In this document: in pieces, positions 1 through 11,134 of the stretch
How the letters are laid out: the number at the start of each line of letters is the position of its first letter
How positions within the stretch are numbered: position 1 is the stretch's first letter
Assembly (NCBI GenBank): GCA_003313425.1
Contig: NHZP01000039.1
Location: forward strand, 310,001-374,000
Direction of reading: 5' to 3'
Origin: Pseudopyrenochaeta lycopersici
Taxonomy: Eukaryota; Ascomycota; Dothideomycetes; Pleosporales; Pseudopyrenochaetaceae
Length of the DNA stretch: 64,000 nt
The notes under the pieces: model-generated
What the model was told of the DNA's origin: nothing
What the model saw: only the letters and a program-made list of their open reading frames with translations
Database searches by the model: none
Position numbers and translations under genes: made by a program

Positions 1-1147
1 GGCCGTACGTCCTGACTCGTTAAAATTTCGATGCGCTCAATTTCTGGCGGCCAAAGTCCCCAGTTTAGCAAGGAGCTATAACCTGAGTCACATTTCTTAT
101 ATGGTAAGTGTTTCTCAACTTTTTCAGCGTCCTGGCTTGTGCAAATGCTGCAGCTTTCATAATCTAGCGGTAGCCCGCACGTCTTGTGATGGGCTGTCTG
201 CCAGTCACAGAGAACTGTGGACCTTCCACAACTTATTATGCAGAAATAAAAGAAACATTCAGGCGAAACTCTGCTGGCGTTGCGGACGAGCTCCCCAATG
301 ATCTCAGTTTATAGTTGTCGACCACTTCATCGCCTAAAGTATGAAACAAGGTGGCAAATAGGAGACTTGTCCTCCGCGAAAGCATTCGGCTGGAGAATAG
401 AGCCTGCAGGATCATTTTCTCGCGACTGCCGCCTAGCCTTTCCCATCCCTCAATGGTTTGTATTGAATAGACTAGAGACATGGCCTAAATTAAACGCGTC
501 CTAGAGCTACACACTCCTCTTTTCGCAGGTGACCGGGCAAGGCAGTTGCAGGACAGTGACGTGATAAATTGCTCTGCAAATCAGGAAAATAAAGGCTGCA
601 CTAGAAATACGGCTGAATACGAGAGTTGTGGCGGGGAATCAGCTGAAGAAGAGGAAGCATATCAGTAGTTTGTGACGCATCCAATCAGTTAGCTTGTTTT
701 TCGAAAATTGTTGGGCTCAGGTCACTTGCATGGCAACAAACATTCAATGATAGAGGCAGAATTGGTGTGGATTGCACTGCCTATGGCACGTAAAGTCTCT
801 CGCCTCGATTGTGGCTCGACGGGTATCAGTAATCCTAAATAATTCACCGATTGCTAGGCGCGATTGGGGATAGGGGGAAGACCCCTGGTGTCGTATTTCT
901 GGTGCTAGTGCTCACAAGCAAAGCCACAACGGGGGGGATTGCATATGATACCAATACTGTTTTTGGTTTGGAGTTGCCCTGCGCCTCGAAAAAGGAATTA
1001 TCGAATGCGCCTTAGCTGGGAATTTGACCGGTTCTCAAAGGCAACCCCTCTCACATAAGTTTGCGTACGAAGCTGTAAAAGCTTGCATACTTGATATCAG
1101 CATGATGTTTTAGATAATAATATCTTGCTTTACGTGGGTTATTCACC
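1..1147. other. Non-coding 5' stretch of the window
   Basis: No convincing gene. The open frames here are short (up to about 80 codons), overlap on both strands and have no recognisable domain or splice structure. The last 100 bases are AT-rich and lead into the well-placed ATG of the ankyrin gene at 1148, so the right part is presumably its promoter and 5' UTR. Confidence 0.5.
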
Positions 1148-3711
1148 ATGGCAGAAATCGTTGGCGCTGTCGCGTCAGGTATCACAGTAGTCGGAGCTGC
1201 TATCAATGGAACAGATGCCATCCTAAGCCTTGTTAGCAATATACGTAATGCTCCTGAGGAAATTCTCCATCTCCATAACGATGTAACCGATACAAGACTA
1301 ATTCTATCTAATATCAAGGAGAATGCAAGCCAGTATCAGACGCTACATATGCGATTGGCCCTACCGGACAGCTGCGATGTCTATGGAAATCCAGAATATA
1401 TCGCCAAAACCGAACATATCGTTGGAAGAATTGAGCGCGTACTCAAGCGACTTGATGGCACGCTGCGTGAAGTGACAAAATCGAAATCTCTTACGTGCGT
1501 TACGGTGCACTCCGGCGCTTGGCTGTTACATCGACCCAAAATTCAATCGATGAGATCCGAGTTGCGAGAACTAAAGACCAGTCTCGCAGTTCACTTTTCT
1601 GCGAACACGAGGTCAGTATTCATGCTGATTCATAATGATGCGAAATTTGCTTATTTTAGTAGTGCCCTGACAACCCGATCGGTTGTTCTGTTGAAAAGGG
1701 TACTCATCGAGAACAATAGTAACGAGCAGAAGAGAACCAGCCAAGATGCTGAGGTCGATGCTAAGCTAAGCACTCTGGCAAAACAATTAGTGGAGCTGAA
1801 GAATCTTAAAACTGCCCAAGAGCATCTAATGACCCTTGTTGAGGGGTTGAATGCTGCTGTCGTTACATCGGAGGAGCGGATAAAAAAGACCATCACCACC
1901 ACAACCACGACTGTATCAGCAACAGATAGGATCAACCCAAACAGATCAAACATACAGCAGTCAGCTATTGAAGGGCTCTCGGCAACAGCCTCTACCACAA
2001 CCACCACAATCTCCGCTGAGTCAGTTTCAAGCCTGAAACTCGAGTTTTCTCGCTTTCAAAAGAAAGGTTGTGTACCCGAATGCGAATGCAACTGCCACAA
2101 GAGACAGCGCTACCGGTCTCCATCCTTTGCCCAGAAAGTCTTAGGGGAGGTATTCGTCGGCTTCTCAAGCCTTCCGCTACTATCGAAAGCGTGTACCGAC
2201 CAGCGTTGCAAGCATCGCTCTCCATTCTCGGCTACTTTCACTTATTATCTTCCACGAATGTTCTTAAACAGGATGCTATCGCTTGTTTACATCACAACTT
2301 CGCAAGGTGATCCTGCTCTGTGTCTCAAGATCAGGCCTTTAAGCACCGATTTTTCGATATATAGAGCGGTAGAAGCGAATGATGTCGGAGGCGTACGAAG
2401 AATGCTGGAACTTCGTTCAGCCCATCCAAGTGCTACTTTCAGAGGGTAAGTAAATCGTTGCTGCTTCGCTCTACTGAACTGACACTGTGAAACAGTGGAT
2501 GGACTCCCCTTCATGTAAGTAACGAAGTTGCCAAACACCAATCGGTGATCTGAATGTAAGTTTTTAGTATGCTATTAGCGCTGGCCGAGCAACAATCTGC
2601 AAATCCCTGCTTGCAGCAGGCGCTGATCCTATGCTCGAAGATGGGACAAATCAGCAGTAAGTCGTAGAAACTTTATCTGATGACAACCTGCCTGATGCTG
2701 TACAGATCACCTCTCGAATGGGTTTGGACCAAAATTCTAGGAGGAGCGTATGAAGATAGTATACAACAAGAGATGGAAGAGCTTTTCAGTGATCGAGACT
2801 GCGTAGAGGAGATGGGCTTGACCACCCTTCATCGCATCGTTCTAGGCATGAATGCTACTCCAATCGAAGCATATCTTGCCGAGCATCCTTCACGCATTAA
2901 TTTAGTCGATTCAGGCGGCAGATCAGCTCTTTCCTGGGCCGCTCAGCGTGGCATGAAAGATGTCGTTCAGCAGCTACTTCATTGGGGCGCTGATCCTGAT
3001 ATATGCACTTCTCATGGCCACAGCCCTTTGCAATACGCTGCAGAAGCCAGGAACCCAGATTGCCTTAAGCTTCTATTAGCTTACCATGCAAAAATTGAAC
3101 AATGCGATATTGAAGGACAAACCCCGTTACACTACGCGGCAGCGCGTCAAAGCAACCTCGCTTTCTACCAACCACTTGTGGAAGCTGGTGCAGACGTAAA
3201 TTGGCGAACCAAATTTAAAGGTACACCCCTCTGTACGGCCATACTTGAAGGTAATAGCGACGCGGCAATATACCTCATGGAGAACGGCGCCAATATTAAT
3301 TTGAAAGGCTATGACGAGAGGCCACCCGTTTTCGTTGCTGTTGAGTATAATAATCATGCTGCACTAAGATACCTCCACGCCAGGGGCGCCGACTTTACCG
3401 CATCGAGCGACGCATGGCCTACTATTGCGCATGTTGCAGCATATTTTGCGGATCATGAAAGTCTTCAGCTTCTCACATCTTTCCGTCTGGAGCTTGAAGA
3501 TGTTGAATGCATCGATCGTGATGGTAGGACCGTCTTCGAGGCTGCACAGAAGCGGGTCAAGGACGGAACCAAGGGAGGTGATGCATTTGTTCAAGCTCTA
3601 AGTAAGTTTTTGAGAAGCATTAAACTAAAGGGTGTTAATGAAAGTGGTGCCGCTAGCGACTCAGAAGATGAGTTTGAAGACGCTCAAGACACATTTTCTG
3701 CAATCGCATGA
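1148..3711 (+). CDS. Ankyrin-repeat protein with Fungal_N (STAND-type) N-terminal domain
   Basis: Four exons: 1148-2445, 2496-2514, 2568-2656 and 2706-3711, all GT-AG, giving 803 residues. The N-terminus (MAEIVGAVASGITVVGAA, then LSLVSNIRNAPEEILHLHND) is typical of the helical Fungal_N domain found at the front of fungal STAND/NLR-like and ankyrin proteins. A coiled, Thr-rich linker follows, then a Cys-rich segment (CVPECECNCHKR), and from about residue 433 six to eight ankyrin repeats (GWTPLHYA, GRSALSWAAQRG, GHSPLQYAAEA, GQTPLHYAAARQ). The tiny 19-nt second exon encodes exactly the GWTPLH core of the first repeat, which confirms the splice model. The C-terminus is acidic (SDSEDEFEDAQD). No NACHT or NB-ARC nucleotide-binding domain is present. 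The family is often linked to non-self recognition or signalling in fungi, but no function is established for this type; the architecture call is firm, the role is open. Confidence 0.85.
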
Positions 3712-4121
3712 CTGCATCTTGCATCATGCTGCAACTCTGCCTTTGCCTAGGCTTTGGCCTTTAGACTTCTTTTTAGTAATCTTGATGAATAGTCTTCGCC
3801 GTAACATAGTGGCTGGAGTGGCTGCATGCTCAGCTCACATGAATAAGCTCACAGCGTCTAGGCGAACGGAGACCGTATGATCCATAAATTGAATTCGGAG
3901 CAGAATCCACAATGGAAGAATCTGAGTTGTATTGCCTTGAATTGCCCCCTTTTGAATTCTAGAAATTGATTGAAAAGAATTAAAGCCAAGGTAGAGACAA
4001 ACTTCACTCTCGTCTGAGATATGAGGCCTGGTTTACTTGTCTTGGCCAAGGAACTTGCAAGCTCAAATGAACAGCTTCAATGACGTTCAGGCAAGACAGA
4101 TTTCCAGTGAAGCCAAAGTAT
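3712..4121. other. Intergenic space between convergent genes
   Basis: Shared 3' flank of the ankyrin gene (plus strand) and the acetyltransferase (minus strand). No gene or repeat seen; it presumably carries both 3' UTRs. Confidence 0.5.
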
Positions 4122-4808
4122 TCAGCGCCTATCGAATGTGGCCGCCATGATCAAACCTGTTCTCTCTTGGTACTTGGGGCCTCCCCCGTCTGCTGGAACC
4201 AACTCTCGGTCTCCATTCGCTACGAGTGCCTCTGCTAATGTACATCTTCCGGCATGTGCAAACTCTAGCCTTTCGTAAAGCTTAACCGTTGCCGTGTTCT
4301 CAGGCTTGACCATTATTCGTACACGTGTCTGCTTAGGTCTTGGTTTGCTATCAGATCCTTTGTTCTCTCTTAGCCATCGGAAAACCTCCAAGCATAGCGA
4401 CTTTGCGATGCCTTTACCCCGGTGTGTTGGTAGCGTGAACAAGCTTAACATCTGCCATTTTTCTTCTTCCTCGTCTGGCATGACCGGAGGCTGTTGTGCT
4501 GCTTCGGGCAAGAGGTATGATGACGCAGTCACTGGGCCGAGTAGAGTGACTTGTCCGACCCATTCGCCTGAGCCGTCACTAGCCGAGCTAGAAGAAGCCT
4601 TGACAGCACAGATGAATGTCTCGCGACCAGGCAGCTGCAGACGAGACTCCCACCACTCATCTGCAAAGCGAGATTCAATCTCATGGGTAGAAGAGAATGA
4701 GCCGGGTGACTGAGCCAGGGCCGAGAGGCGAAGAGCTTTGTACTTCTGTACCAAGGATGGAAGAGAATGGGATTGAGGATCGACGCGAAAGCAGGAATAC
4801 TCCATCAT
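4122..4808 (-). CDS. GNAT-family N-acetyltransferase
   Basis: Single-exon gene of 228 residues. The GNAT fold is shown by the beta4 strand EWVGQVTLLGP (residues 82-92), the acetyl-CoA pyrophosphate-binding motif A in LFTLPTHRGKGIAKSLC (R130, G131, G133 and A135 form the R/QxxGxG/A signature), and the following VRIMVKPENTATVKLYERLEF, the usual N-x-x-A-x-x-L-Y-x-x-x-G/E-F end of the domain. The family moves an acetyl group from acetyl-CoA to an amine; the substrate cannot be read from sequence. An acidic insert (PDEEEE, about 111-116) precedes motif A. A TATA-like stretch lies at about 4852-4859, some 45 nt upstream of the ATG. No signal peptide, so probably cytosolic. Confidence 0.85.
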   Translation of the reverse strand: MMEYSCFRVDPQSHSLPSLVQKYKALRLSALAQSPGSFSSTHEIESRFADEWWESRLQLPGRETFICAVKASSSSASDGSGEWVGQVTLLGPVTASSYLLPEAAQQPPVMPDEEEEKWQMLSLFTLPTHRGKGIAKSLCLEVFRWLRENKGSDSKPRPKQTRVRIMVKPENTATVKLYERLEFAHAGRCTLAEALVANGDRELVPADGGGPKYQERTGLIMAATFDRR

Positions 4809-4925
4809 TTCAGAGGTGAACGGTTGTTCTATGAGCAGGCTGATGATGAGTCTATATAATATTCTTCCACTAGACGGCCCGAAATCTAGTTAGGGTACTG
4901 TGTCCGTGACCGCAACGCCAATAGC

Positions 4926-5014
4926 TAGCTGTGGCGCGCTCAGGATAGTCTAGAAGCTATATCATGCAAGAAATTGGCTTAGTCTACATATAGGGCGCGC
5001 TTTGTGCCACAGCT
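4926..5014. repeat. Imperfect inverted repeat, MITE-like
   Basis: The left arm TAGCTGTGGCGCGC (4926-4939) is matched by an inverted right arm at 4994-5014 that reads TAGCTGTGGC, then five extra bases, then GCGCGC on the opposite strand. The whole unit is about 89 bp. This could be a small non-autonomous element or a relic of one; no clear target duplication was seen. Confidence 0.45.
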
Positions 5015-5132
5015 AAGTAATTTTTAGCAGATTTGTCAGCCTGCGCCACAGGGGTTGTGGGCTGCCAACCCACTGTGGGTATAGCGTTGAACTTTTTACA
5101 GCAGCATAATTATTATTACAGAAACATCTTAG

Positions 5133-5179
5133 TACGCTGCTGCAAGCAGCCTGCATGCTAAGTTTGCTAACTTAGCGTA
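5133..5179. repeat. Nested hairpins
   Basis: Outer arms TACGCT (5133-5138) and AGCGTA (5174-5179) enclose two smaller hairpins: GCTGC/GCAGC at 5136-5150, and a perfect 8-bp-arm, 4-nt-loop inverted repeat at 5157-5176 (arms GCTAAGTT and AACTTAGC). A cruciform or folded-RNA potential is visible directly; its meaning is unknown and a mobile-element relic is the simplest explanation. Confidence 0.45.
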
Positions 5180-6435
5180 TTCTACCGAAGCAGCTCGCTT
5201 TTCATGGTTTTCGCTCTCGACCGGCGAAGCTCTTTGACTGCACACTCCTAATGTGAAAACGTCTTTCAGAGCGCTGAGACAGTCTTCCTTGACTCTGCTT
5301 TCTATCAGACCCTCCGATTTTGACGGGGTCCTCTCAGGTTGCGGACGGAGAGGCGGTATCGACGGTGGGTTGAAAGACTGCGTCGACGAAATGATCGACA
5401 ACAAGGCCAACAATGGGGCAATTCGCGCTGGAGTCTGATGTTCCAGAGGACAAATGGTTGTCAAATATTCTTAACTAAGGTCACGTTAACAATCTTGCAA
5501 ATAAGGGATGACGAAGCTCCGAAGTGTGAGTGTGTCCCGGCACGCTTGGACAGACGTTTGTCAAGGTAGGACTTCATTTACGTTAAGTCACAAATCTGGA
5601 TAAGAGGTCACAGAATGGACGAAGAAGCCTTCGATCTGAAACTTGGCTCGACTCAGCTACAAAAGAACGGTTCTGTAGGTGGTGTCTTGCTGGGAAACCT
5701 ATTGATCGATTACTATACTTAACTTTGTGACTGGTTGATCAGGCAAAGCTGTTGAACCCGCTTCAATGACGCATTGAATAGGCGAAGACGCCGAAAACTG
5801 GGTTTCTTCAGTCTTGGGAGCTGTACTGTCGGTTCTCAGAGCTGTAATTCCGGCACTTTAGCTACAATCTCCGGTCGGTAAGAGGCCAGGGGAAAGGCCG
5901 ACGTCTATCAGGATTTACTTCGTATTCGATTTTGTGATGTATAACAAAAAAAGGGAACCAAGTAATGATAATGAAACTCGCAAATGGTTGATGGCAATGA
6001 CTAATAGAGGCCCTGGCTAACAGCCCCAACTACGGCGAAATACTCGGTGGTATTTCTTCGTCTCGCATTATGCGTTTATCTATCGTGAGTATTTCGCTAG
6101 AGCTTGGTCGGCAAAAACGAACAACTTTCTTCACAAATATTCAACTTGTGTGGACGGATGCGCAGCTAGCATATTTGTATAATTTTCATTAGGTTAACCT
6201 GGTACCCGTCAGAAAACTATTCTTGCATTTCCGCAGTTCCCAGGTCAGGTAGCTTGATGGCGTGTAGACCAAATCCTGATTGGCTGAATCATTCTCTATC
6301 TTTTCTAGGGAAACTCGCTAGGAGGTATGTTTACAAACAGAAAATCCGGATATTCTTAGAGGTCTTCAGGGTAAACATTACAATACACATCTGTGCAACA
6401 TTTATCATAAGCAACAAAGAATCCTACATTAAATG

Positions 6436-7412
6436 TCATATCTTGACAGCTCTGACCGAGATGTAGCGGCCGTCACCCCAATTCAGCCACGTCTCCACTC
6501 CGGCCATGACGTTGATGAAACGATCTTGAATGCCAAGGAGCTTGAAAACCTGGTAAGGCACATATCCTATGATTCCGAAAAGTCTCCACATTGGCAGCAC
6601 TTCTTCCGTAAGATCTTCAAGGGAAAAGTCCTCGAAGCCTGTCTTCTCTAGAAGTTCCTTATAACCGCCTTGGGGAAGCGTGTTCTGGCAATGGGACAGT
6701 CGAAGTACATTTTGTAATGTCTTTGAGTTCCGGTCAAAGTCAGCTTCGTGAAGGACCAGAACACCGCCTGGCTTAAGCAGACGCTTGAAGTTGTTCAGGA
6801 CCTGGAGCGGATCGTCGGCGTGTACAAACGTCTCCATGGTGTAGATGCCGTCAAATGATTCATCAGGGAAAGCACTGAGGTCATGGTAGTTCCCGTAGTC
6901 TACTGTAATCTTGCTTTCAAGACCGTACTTCTTGACATTTTCCCGTGCGTCAGCAAGATGATGTGGAGTGATGTCGATAGCTTGCACTTGTAGGCCATGT
7001 CGGGCCATGGTCATGGCAACGTATCCTGAACCCGCCCCTGCATCGAGTACTTTCGCCCCCGGCTTCAAGCCAAGTCGCTCGTACAGCTTCTCTTCCATAG
7101 CACGTTGGGCTGTAGATATAGGGAAAGGTGAAAGCTGGCCCTTGGCGTATAATCCACAATGCCTTGTGTTCCCCAGAACGAGTCGGTATCCGAGGCGCGA
7201 TTCCCACGATCCGTAGTAGGCTTCGACCGATGGTGCCGGGCCATCGCTGCTGGCAATGAAGCCTGTCGACAGGTCAGTACGAGCTGCCCGCCTCCAGCAG
7301 GTTTTCGGGAGCACGACTCACTAACCGTAAGTGCGGACAGCAATACCAGAATCCCGCCAATGTAACGCTGGTGAAACATCCAGCCTTTGGAACTTAAAAA
7401 AGTAGGCGACAT
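6436..7412 (-). CDS. SAM-dependent methyltransferase, membrane-anchored
   Basis: Two exons, complement of 7322-7412 and 6436-7262, 305 residues. The donor GTGAGT and acceptor GACAG, with a TACTGAC branch site, join SALTVS to FIASSDG in frame. A hydrophobic N-terminal segment (YIGGILVLLSALTV, about 17-30) suggests a signal anchor. The Rossmann methyltransferase core follows: motif I VLDAGAGSG (about 102-110), acidic motif II region VQAIDITP, DGIYTMETFVHADDP, and LLKPGGVLVLHEADFD. The order resembles class I enzymes of the Erg6/sterol- or Coq5-like group acting on small lipophilic substrates. The C-terminus carries a second moderately hydrophobic stretch (FGIIGYVPYQVFKLLGI). Substrate not assignable; no companion biosynthetic genes are adjacent. 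Confidence 0.85.
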
Positions 7413-9092
7413 AGTTTGAACGGTATGGTATGAATGTTGGAGTACAAGGCCCGCTCGTATTTAAGTCCAACCTTGCGTTAGGGCAGATAGTGGACCGTCA
7501 TGAGCGCAGTGCAGCCAACCAATTTTACTTCACCCCCTTCGGTTTTATCAGCAGGGAGGAATGAATAGCTAAGCAAGCTATGGGTCTACTACGTCACTCT
7601 TTTTTTTTTTTTTTTTGCCATCTACGCGCCATCTATATCTTTCCAAAGCCACTTTTTGGAATTCCACGTCGGTCAGCTTTCTAGCCACATGAACTTTTCG
7701 TAATCTTCACACTGGTACTTTTGCTGCAGTTTTAGTTATTTTCTTGACAGCATGGAACCTGTATTTTCGTATGGATCTCAAAGAGGCTGCGTTGGAGAAT
7801 CTATTTCACAGGCACCATGGCTAAAGTATTGGTTGGCGGTCTCTTCGAGCTTGTCAGCATGATGCTCTAATTGCGATGCCACATGTCCTTCTTCCCAGAG
7901 TTAGACTCCGAATGCCAGGTGGGCGAGTTTCCAGCGGCGGATCGAAGTCCTCCACTGGTGATAGAGCTGAAGACACAGGGACAACATTTGTGCAAAATGC
8001 TAGGAACAAGACACAGACAGGGATCCTCATTTACGACATTCTCCTCAGATTCTTTTTACTATCAACCCCTCTCTGTGCCTTACAAAACAGTTCGTATTTT
8101 CTCAAAGGAGTTCACATTTTCTGAGCGCAAGGGTTCACCTAATTTGGCCTAGTGTTCAGCCCACGAAGAGTAATTACCAGCTCCTTTGTCTAATCGTGGT
8201 TCAGGGTCTATATTAAAAAAAGTCAGGCACAATGAGAGAGCTACCGGCAAGCGCTTTTGTGCACTGGAACGGTCAGTATATATACCACATGTCTGAATAA
8301 TCATGTCATTGCTACTCTTGCGCTGCATTTCACAGTCAGGCTCAACGGAAGAACTAATGCGGATTAAGCCAACCAATACACCGATTGAGGAGTACAAGCG
8401 TGTTAACATCACGTGAGGCTCACACTTGGGAAGCAACCTATACAAAAGCCACCTTATACAAAAGCCCATCTTTACATAAGCAAGTTTTAGTTGCACATGG
8501 TTGTACCTATGACGTGAGAGCTTGACAACAGCTCTGTACCAAATTGAACTCTTCATTCGGGAAGGTTCTCTGGAGACTAACTTAAGACAGTACAAGAGAG
8601 CTGTCACATCTTTCCTGGCCTAGCAGCTAGTCGGAATGCGTAAAATTTCTTCGAGTTTTTCATGTTCAGGCTGATCTGAAAGTCATCTAGACCTCCCGAC
8701 AGCTCAACATCAAGACGTGGTAGGACGCTCTTATGGTGATGACCCAATTTCAATGATCACATCTCTGCGCACCTGAAACACTGAACTTCATTTGTCTTAT
8801 ACAAATTGTACCATGGCAGCTTTAGGTGCTACGCAAAATGGTGCAAGAGGTGCACCTTCACCAACACGATGCACTAGTGCGTCGTGTTGGAAGTTCCGTG
8901 AACATTGTCGGGTTGCGCAACAAGTTACCAGCCAGATTTTCTGCTTGTCTAAAATTGTAGTGGTAGAGGTCAAAACTGAGGTATCGAGGCGGCGATACAA
9001 CTGTTGCTGTGGCAGAGCAAGCAAAGCTTATCAATCTCCAAAATGCACATGCATTCAATTGGAGAGCCATGGAGGCAATAGCAGGTGGTTAT
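7413..9092. other. Gene-poor intergenic region
   Basis: No supported gene in 1.7 kb. It contains a 17-nt poly-T tract at 7600-7616. The largest open frame is on the minus strand at 8149-8607, begins at a GTG and has no domain. The left end holds the methyltransferase promoter. Confidence 0.5.
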
Positions 9093-10872
9093 TCATTCCA
9101 AGTGTGCCTTTAAACCCTCCTTCCCAATTTTCATAGCCCGCTGGATCTCCTCTTCTTCCTCCCTCAGCCTCCCCTTCCCGTACGCGAGATCCCTCTCTTG
9201 CTTTCGTTTCTCATCGCGCACTCGCCGCTCCCTCTCTGCAAGTGCTTTCTCCCGTCGCTCTCTCTCGGCCCACTTCTTCGCTCGCTCTGCTTCTTCCTCC
9301 GCAGAGTAGGTTGCGCCTTCAGGGGCAGGTGGCAGGGTTGATATGTACGTCTCGATTAGGGAATTTCGGCTTGATGGAGGGAGGGAGATGTAGCGGAGGT
9401 CTGTTAGAATTGCGGTTGGTAGGGTGTCGATGGTCGAGGAGCGGTTGAGAAGAGCGAGAGGTTGCGCACGGAGCAGACCAGAGAGATCGGATTTGAGTTC
9501 TGATGTTCGCATACCAAGTCTTTTGATGTGATCTCGGTACAGCTTCTCCTTGTCCTTGTCTGAAAGTTTAGCATCTTTCAATTCAGGCTCTTTCTTGAAT
9601 TTTCGCCGAAATTCGGGCCAGTATAATTTTGGTGTCGCGTGTGTGTCCAAAAACGCAAGGTATGGTATCCTGGGATCACGCTTCTGTAGCCTGGCCTTTT
9701 CTTCCTTGAGAAATTGTGCCTTTTCACGAGACCATTCATTGAAGCATTCTTTGCGGGCTATCATGTTTGGCAGTGCTTTGTATCGTTCATCTTCGTAAAG
9801 CACACCATCTTCCAAGATCTTGTCCCAAGGCGTGAATGGACTTATCCGCGTGTCGTCCAGTAACTCCTTGAACAGCGCCTTACAGTCTTCCTCTGTTAGC
9901 GCCGGTTCTTCATCCTCATAGAACTCTTCATGGTATCCTTGTTCCTGCTCCATCTGTTCCATCTCCTCCATTTGCGCCAACTGCCACGCCAGATCATCGT
10001 CCGCATCCTCAGGTGGTGGGCCTCCAGCCGGCTCTTCTGTACGTTGACGCTTTGGTGCGCTTCCTGCTTCTTCGCCCTCGTCGTCTGTGACCTCGACTTC
10101 CTCATACTCTTCATCATTTTCCATTCCTTCCTCACCATCTACCTCCACGATCTCTACCTCCTCTTCAGCTTCTGCAAGCTCGGCTTCAATCTCTGCCATT
10201 GCATCATCATCTTCCTCCACATCGCTCGGCTCGCCACGGTCCTTACGCTCCTTCCTCTCGCGCTCTTTGCGATCGAATTCTACTACTGCCTTCATTACGA
10301 GCGGTGGGAACTTCCAGAAGCTCTCATTTGTGTCCTTATTCCACACAAATCGTCTCCCAAACTTGGTCTTTACCAATACCCACGGTGCGCAGTTTGGTAT
10401 ATCGTGGCGATGCTTTGGCCTATCGTCTTGCTGTCTCCTTCGGTCATTGAAGCTGTTGTGTCCCCCGCGGAAGCCTCCGCGGTGGCCGCCTCTTGATGGA
10501 TGCTGTGTCCTATCAGGTTTTACAAATTGTTTTGGCGCACTTGCGAAGATGAGATCTTGCATCTGCCGCTGAGGATTGAAAGCATCTTGAGCTGGAGGGG
10601 GGTTGTAGCTGCTCGAATATGGGCCCGCATTGAGTGAGGATGATTCGGGAGGGGGTGGAGGATTGTAGGATGGTGATGTTTCGGCCGTGGGTCTTGTGTA
10701 GGTGGATTTCTTCGACCCTTTATTATAGAAGTATGTATGCCCTTCATTACATTAGCAAAGGCAGATGACGCAGCGAGAGCTCGCTGGAGGTACCTGATGG
10801 CGCCTTGTGCTCTGTCCAGCCGTGAGGCAGAGGCGGGGCGGGCGCAGGCGGTCGGGCTGGTAGATCAGACAT
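9093..10872 (-). CDS. URN1: WW- and FF-domain protein, Urn1/TCERG1-like pre-mRNA processing factor
   Basis: Two exons, complement of 10794-10872 and 9093-10741, 575 residues. The 79-nt first exon encodes MSDLPARPP and the start of a WW domain (LPHGWTEHKAPSG), completed after the intron by HTYFYNKGSKKSTYTRP; this continuity fixes the donor (GTACCT) and acceptor (GAAG), with a TGCTAAT branch site. A second, divergent WW follows at about 144-174 (APWVLVKTKFGRRFVWN). Next are long acidic tracts and an FF domain at about 320-380 (CKALFKELLDDTRISPFTPWDKIL). The C-terminal 90 residues are charged coiled coil (AERERREKALAERER). The family links splicing factors with the RNA polymerase II C-terminal domain. 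It is transcribed divergently from the proteasome gene at 11135 across about 260 bp. Confidence 0.88.
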
Positions 10873-11134
10873 ACTGAGTAGCACAGCCCAAAATATGCCT
10901 GAAGCTACCCAGGCCTGAGGAGTAGGAGGCGGTGATGCAAGAGTTGGTACTGCGATGCGCCGAATCTCGAAAAGTGATCGGTGCCAAGCATCTGAATCGC
11001 CGACGCGTGGTAGCTTGTGCCTGGAGCTCTCATCAACACCAGCTCACACGCCAATTTCCCCGCCTTGCCCTCTCACTCCTCCTTTCCTCCATAGCTTACA
11101 ATATCCTCTGGCCTCTTCTGAGTAGATCGCAATC
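10873..11134. promoter_or_regulatory. Bidirectional promoter of the WW/FF gene and proteasome alpha3
   Basis: The 262 bp between the two divergent start codons must contain both promoters. A pyrimidine-rich run lies just upstream of the proteasome ATG (about 11055-11110), a common fungal core-promoter feature. No TATA box is evident for either gene, as expected for housekeeping genes. An ACGCGT hexamer occurs at about 11002; its use is unknown. Confidence 0.6.

Larger units (their letters stand above)
4809..6435. other. Gene-free region with hairpins
   Basis: No gene supported in 1.6 kb. The part at 4926-5180 is rich in inverted repeats (listed separately). A minus-strand open frame at 5129-5464 (111 codons) has no recognisable domain and ends inside the hairpin. 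The remainder up to 6435 is AT-leaning with no clear structure. Confidence 0.5.

Noticed and set aside
5129..5464. Minus-strand frame of 111 codons
   Set aside because: Ends inside the nested hairpin and has no recognisable domain.
8149..8607. Minus-strand open frame of 152 codons
   Set aside because: Starts at GTG rather than ATG, has no recognisable domain or splice partner, and lies in a gene-poor stretch.
9930..10572. Long plus-strand frames opposite the WW/FF gene
   Set aside because: They are the complement of acidic and coiled-coil coding sequence of a clear gene; the Ser/Leu-rich translations are artefacts.
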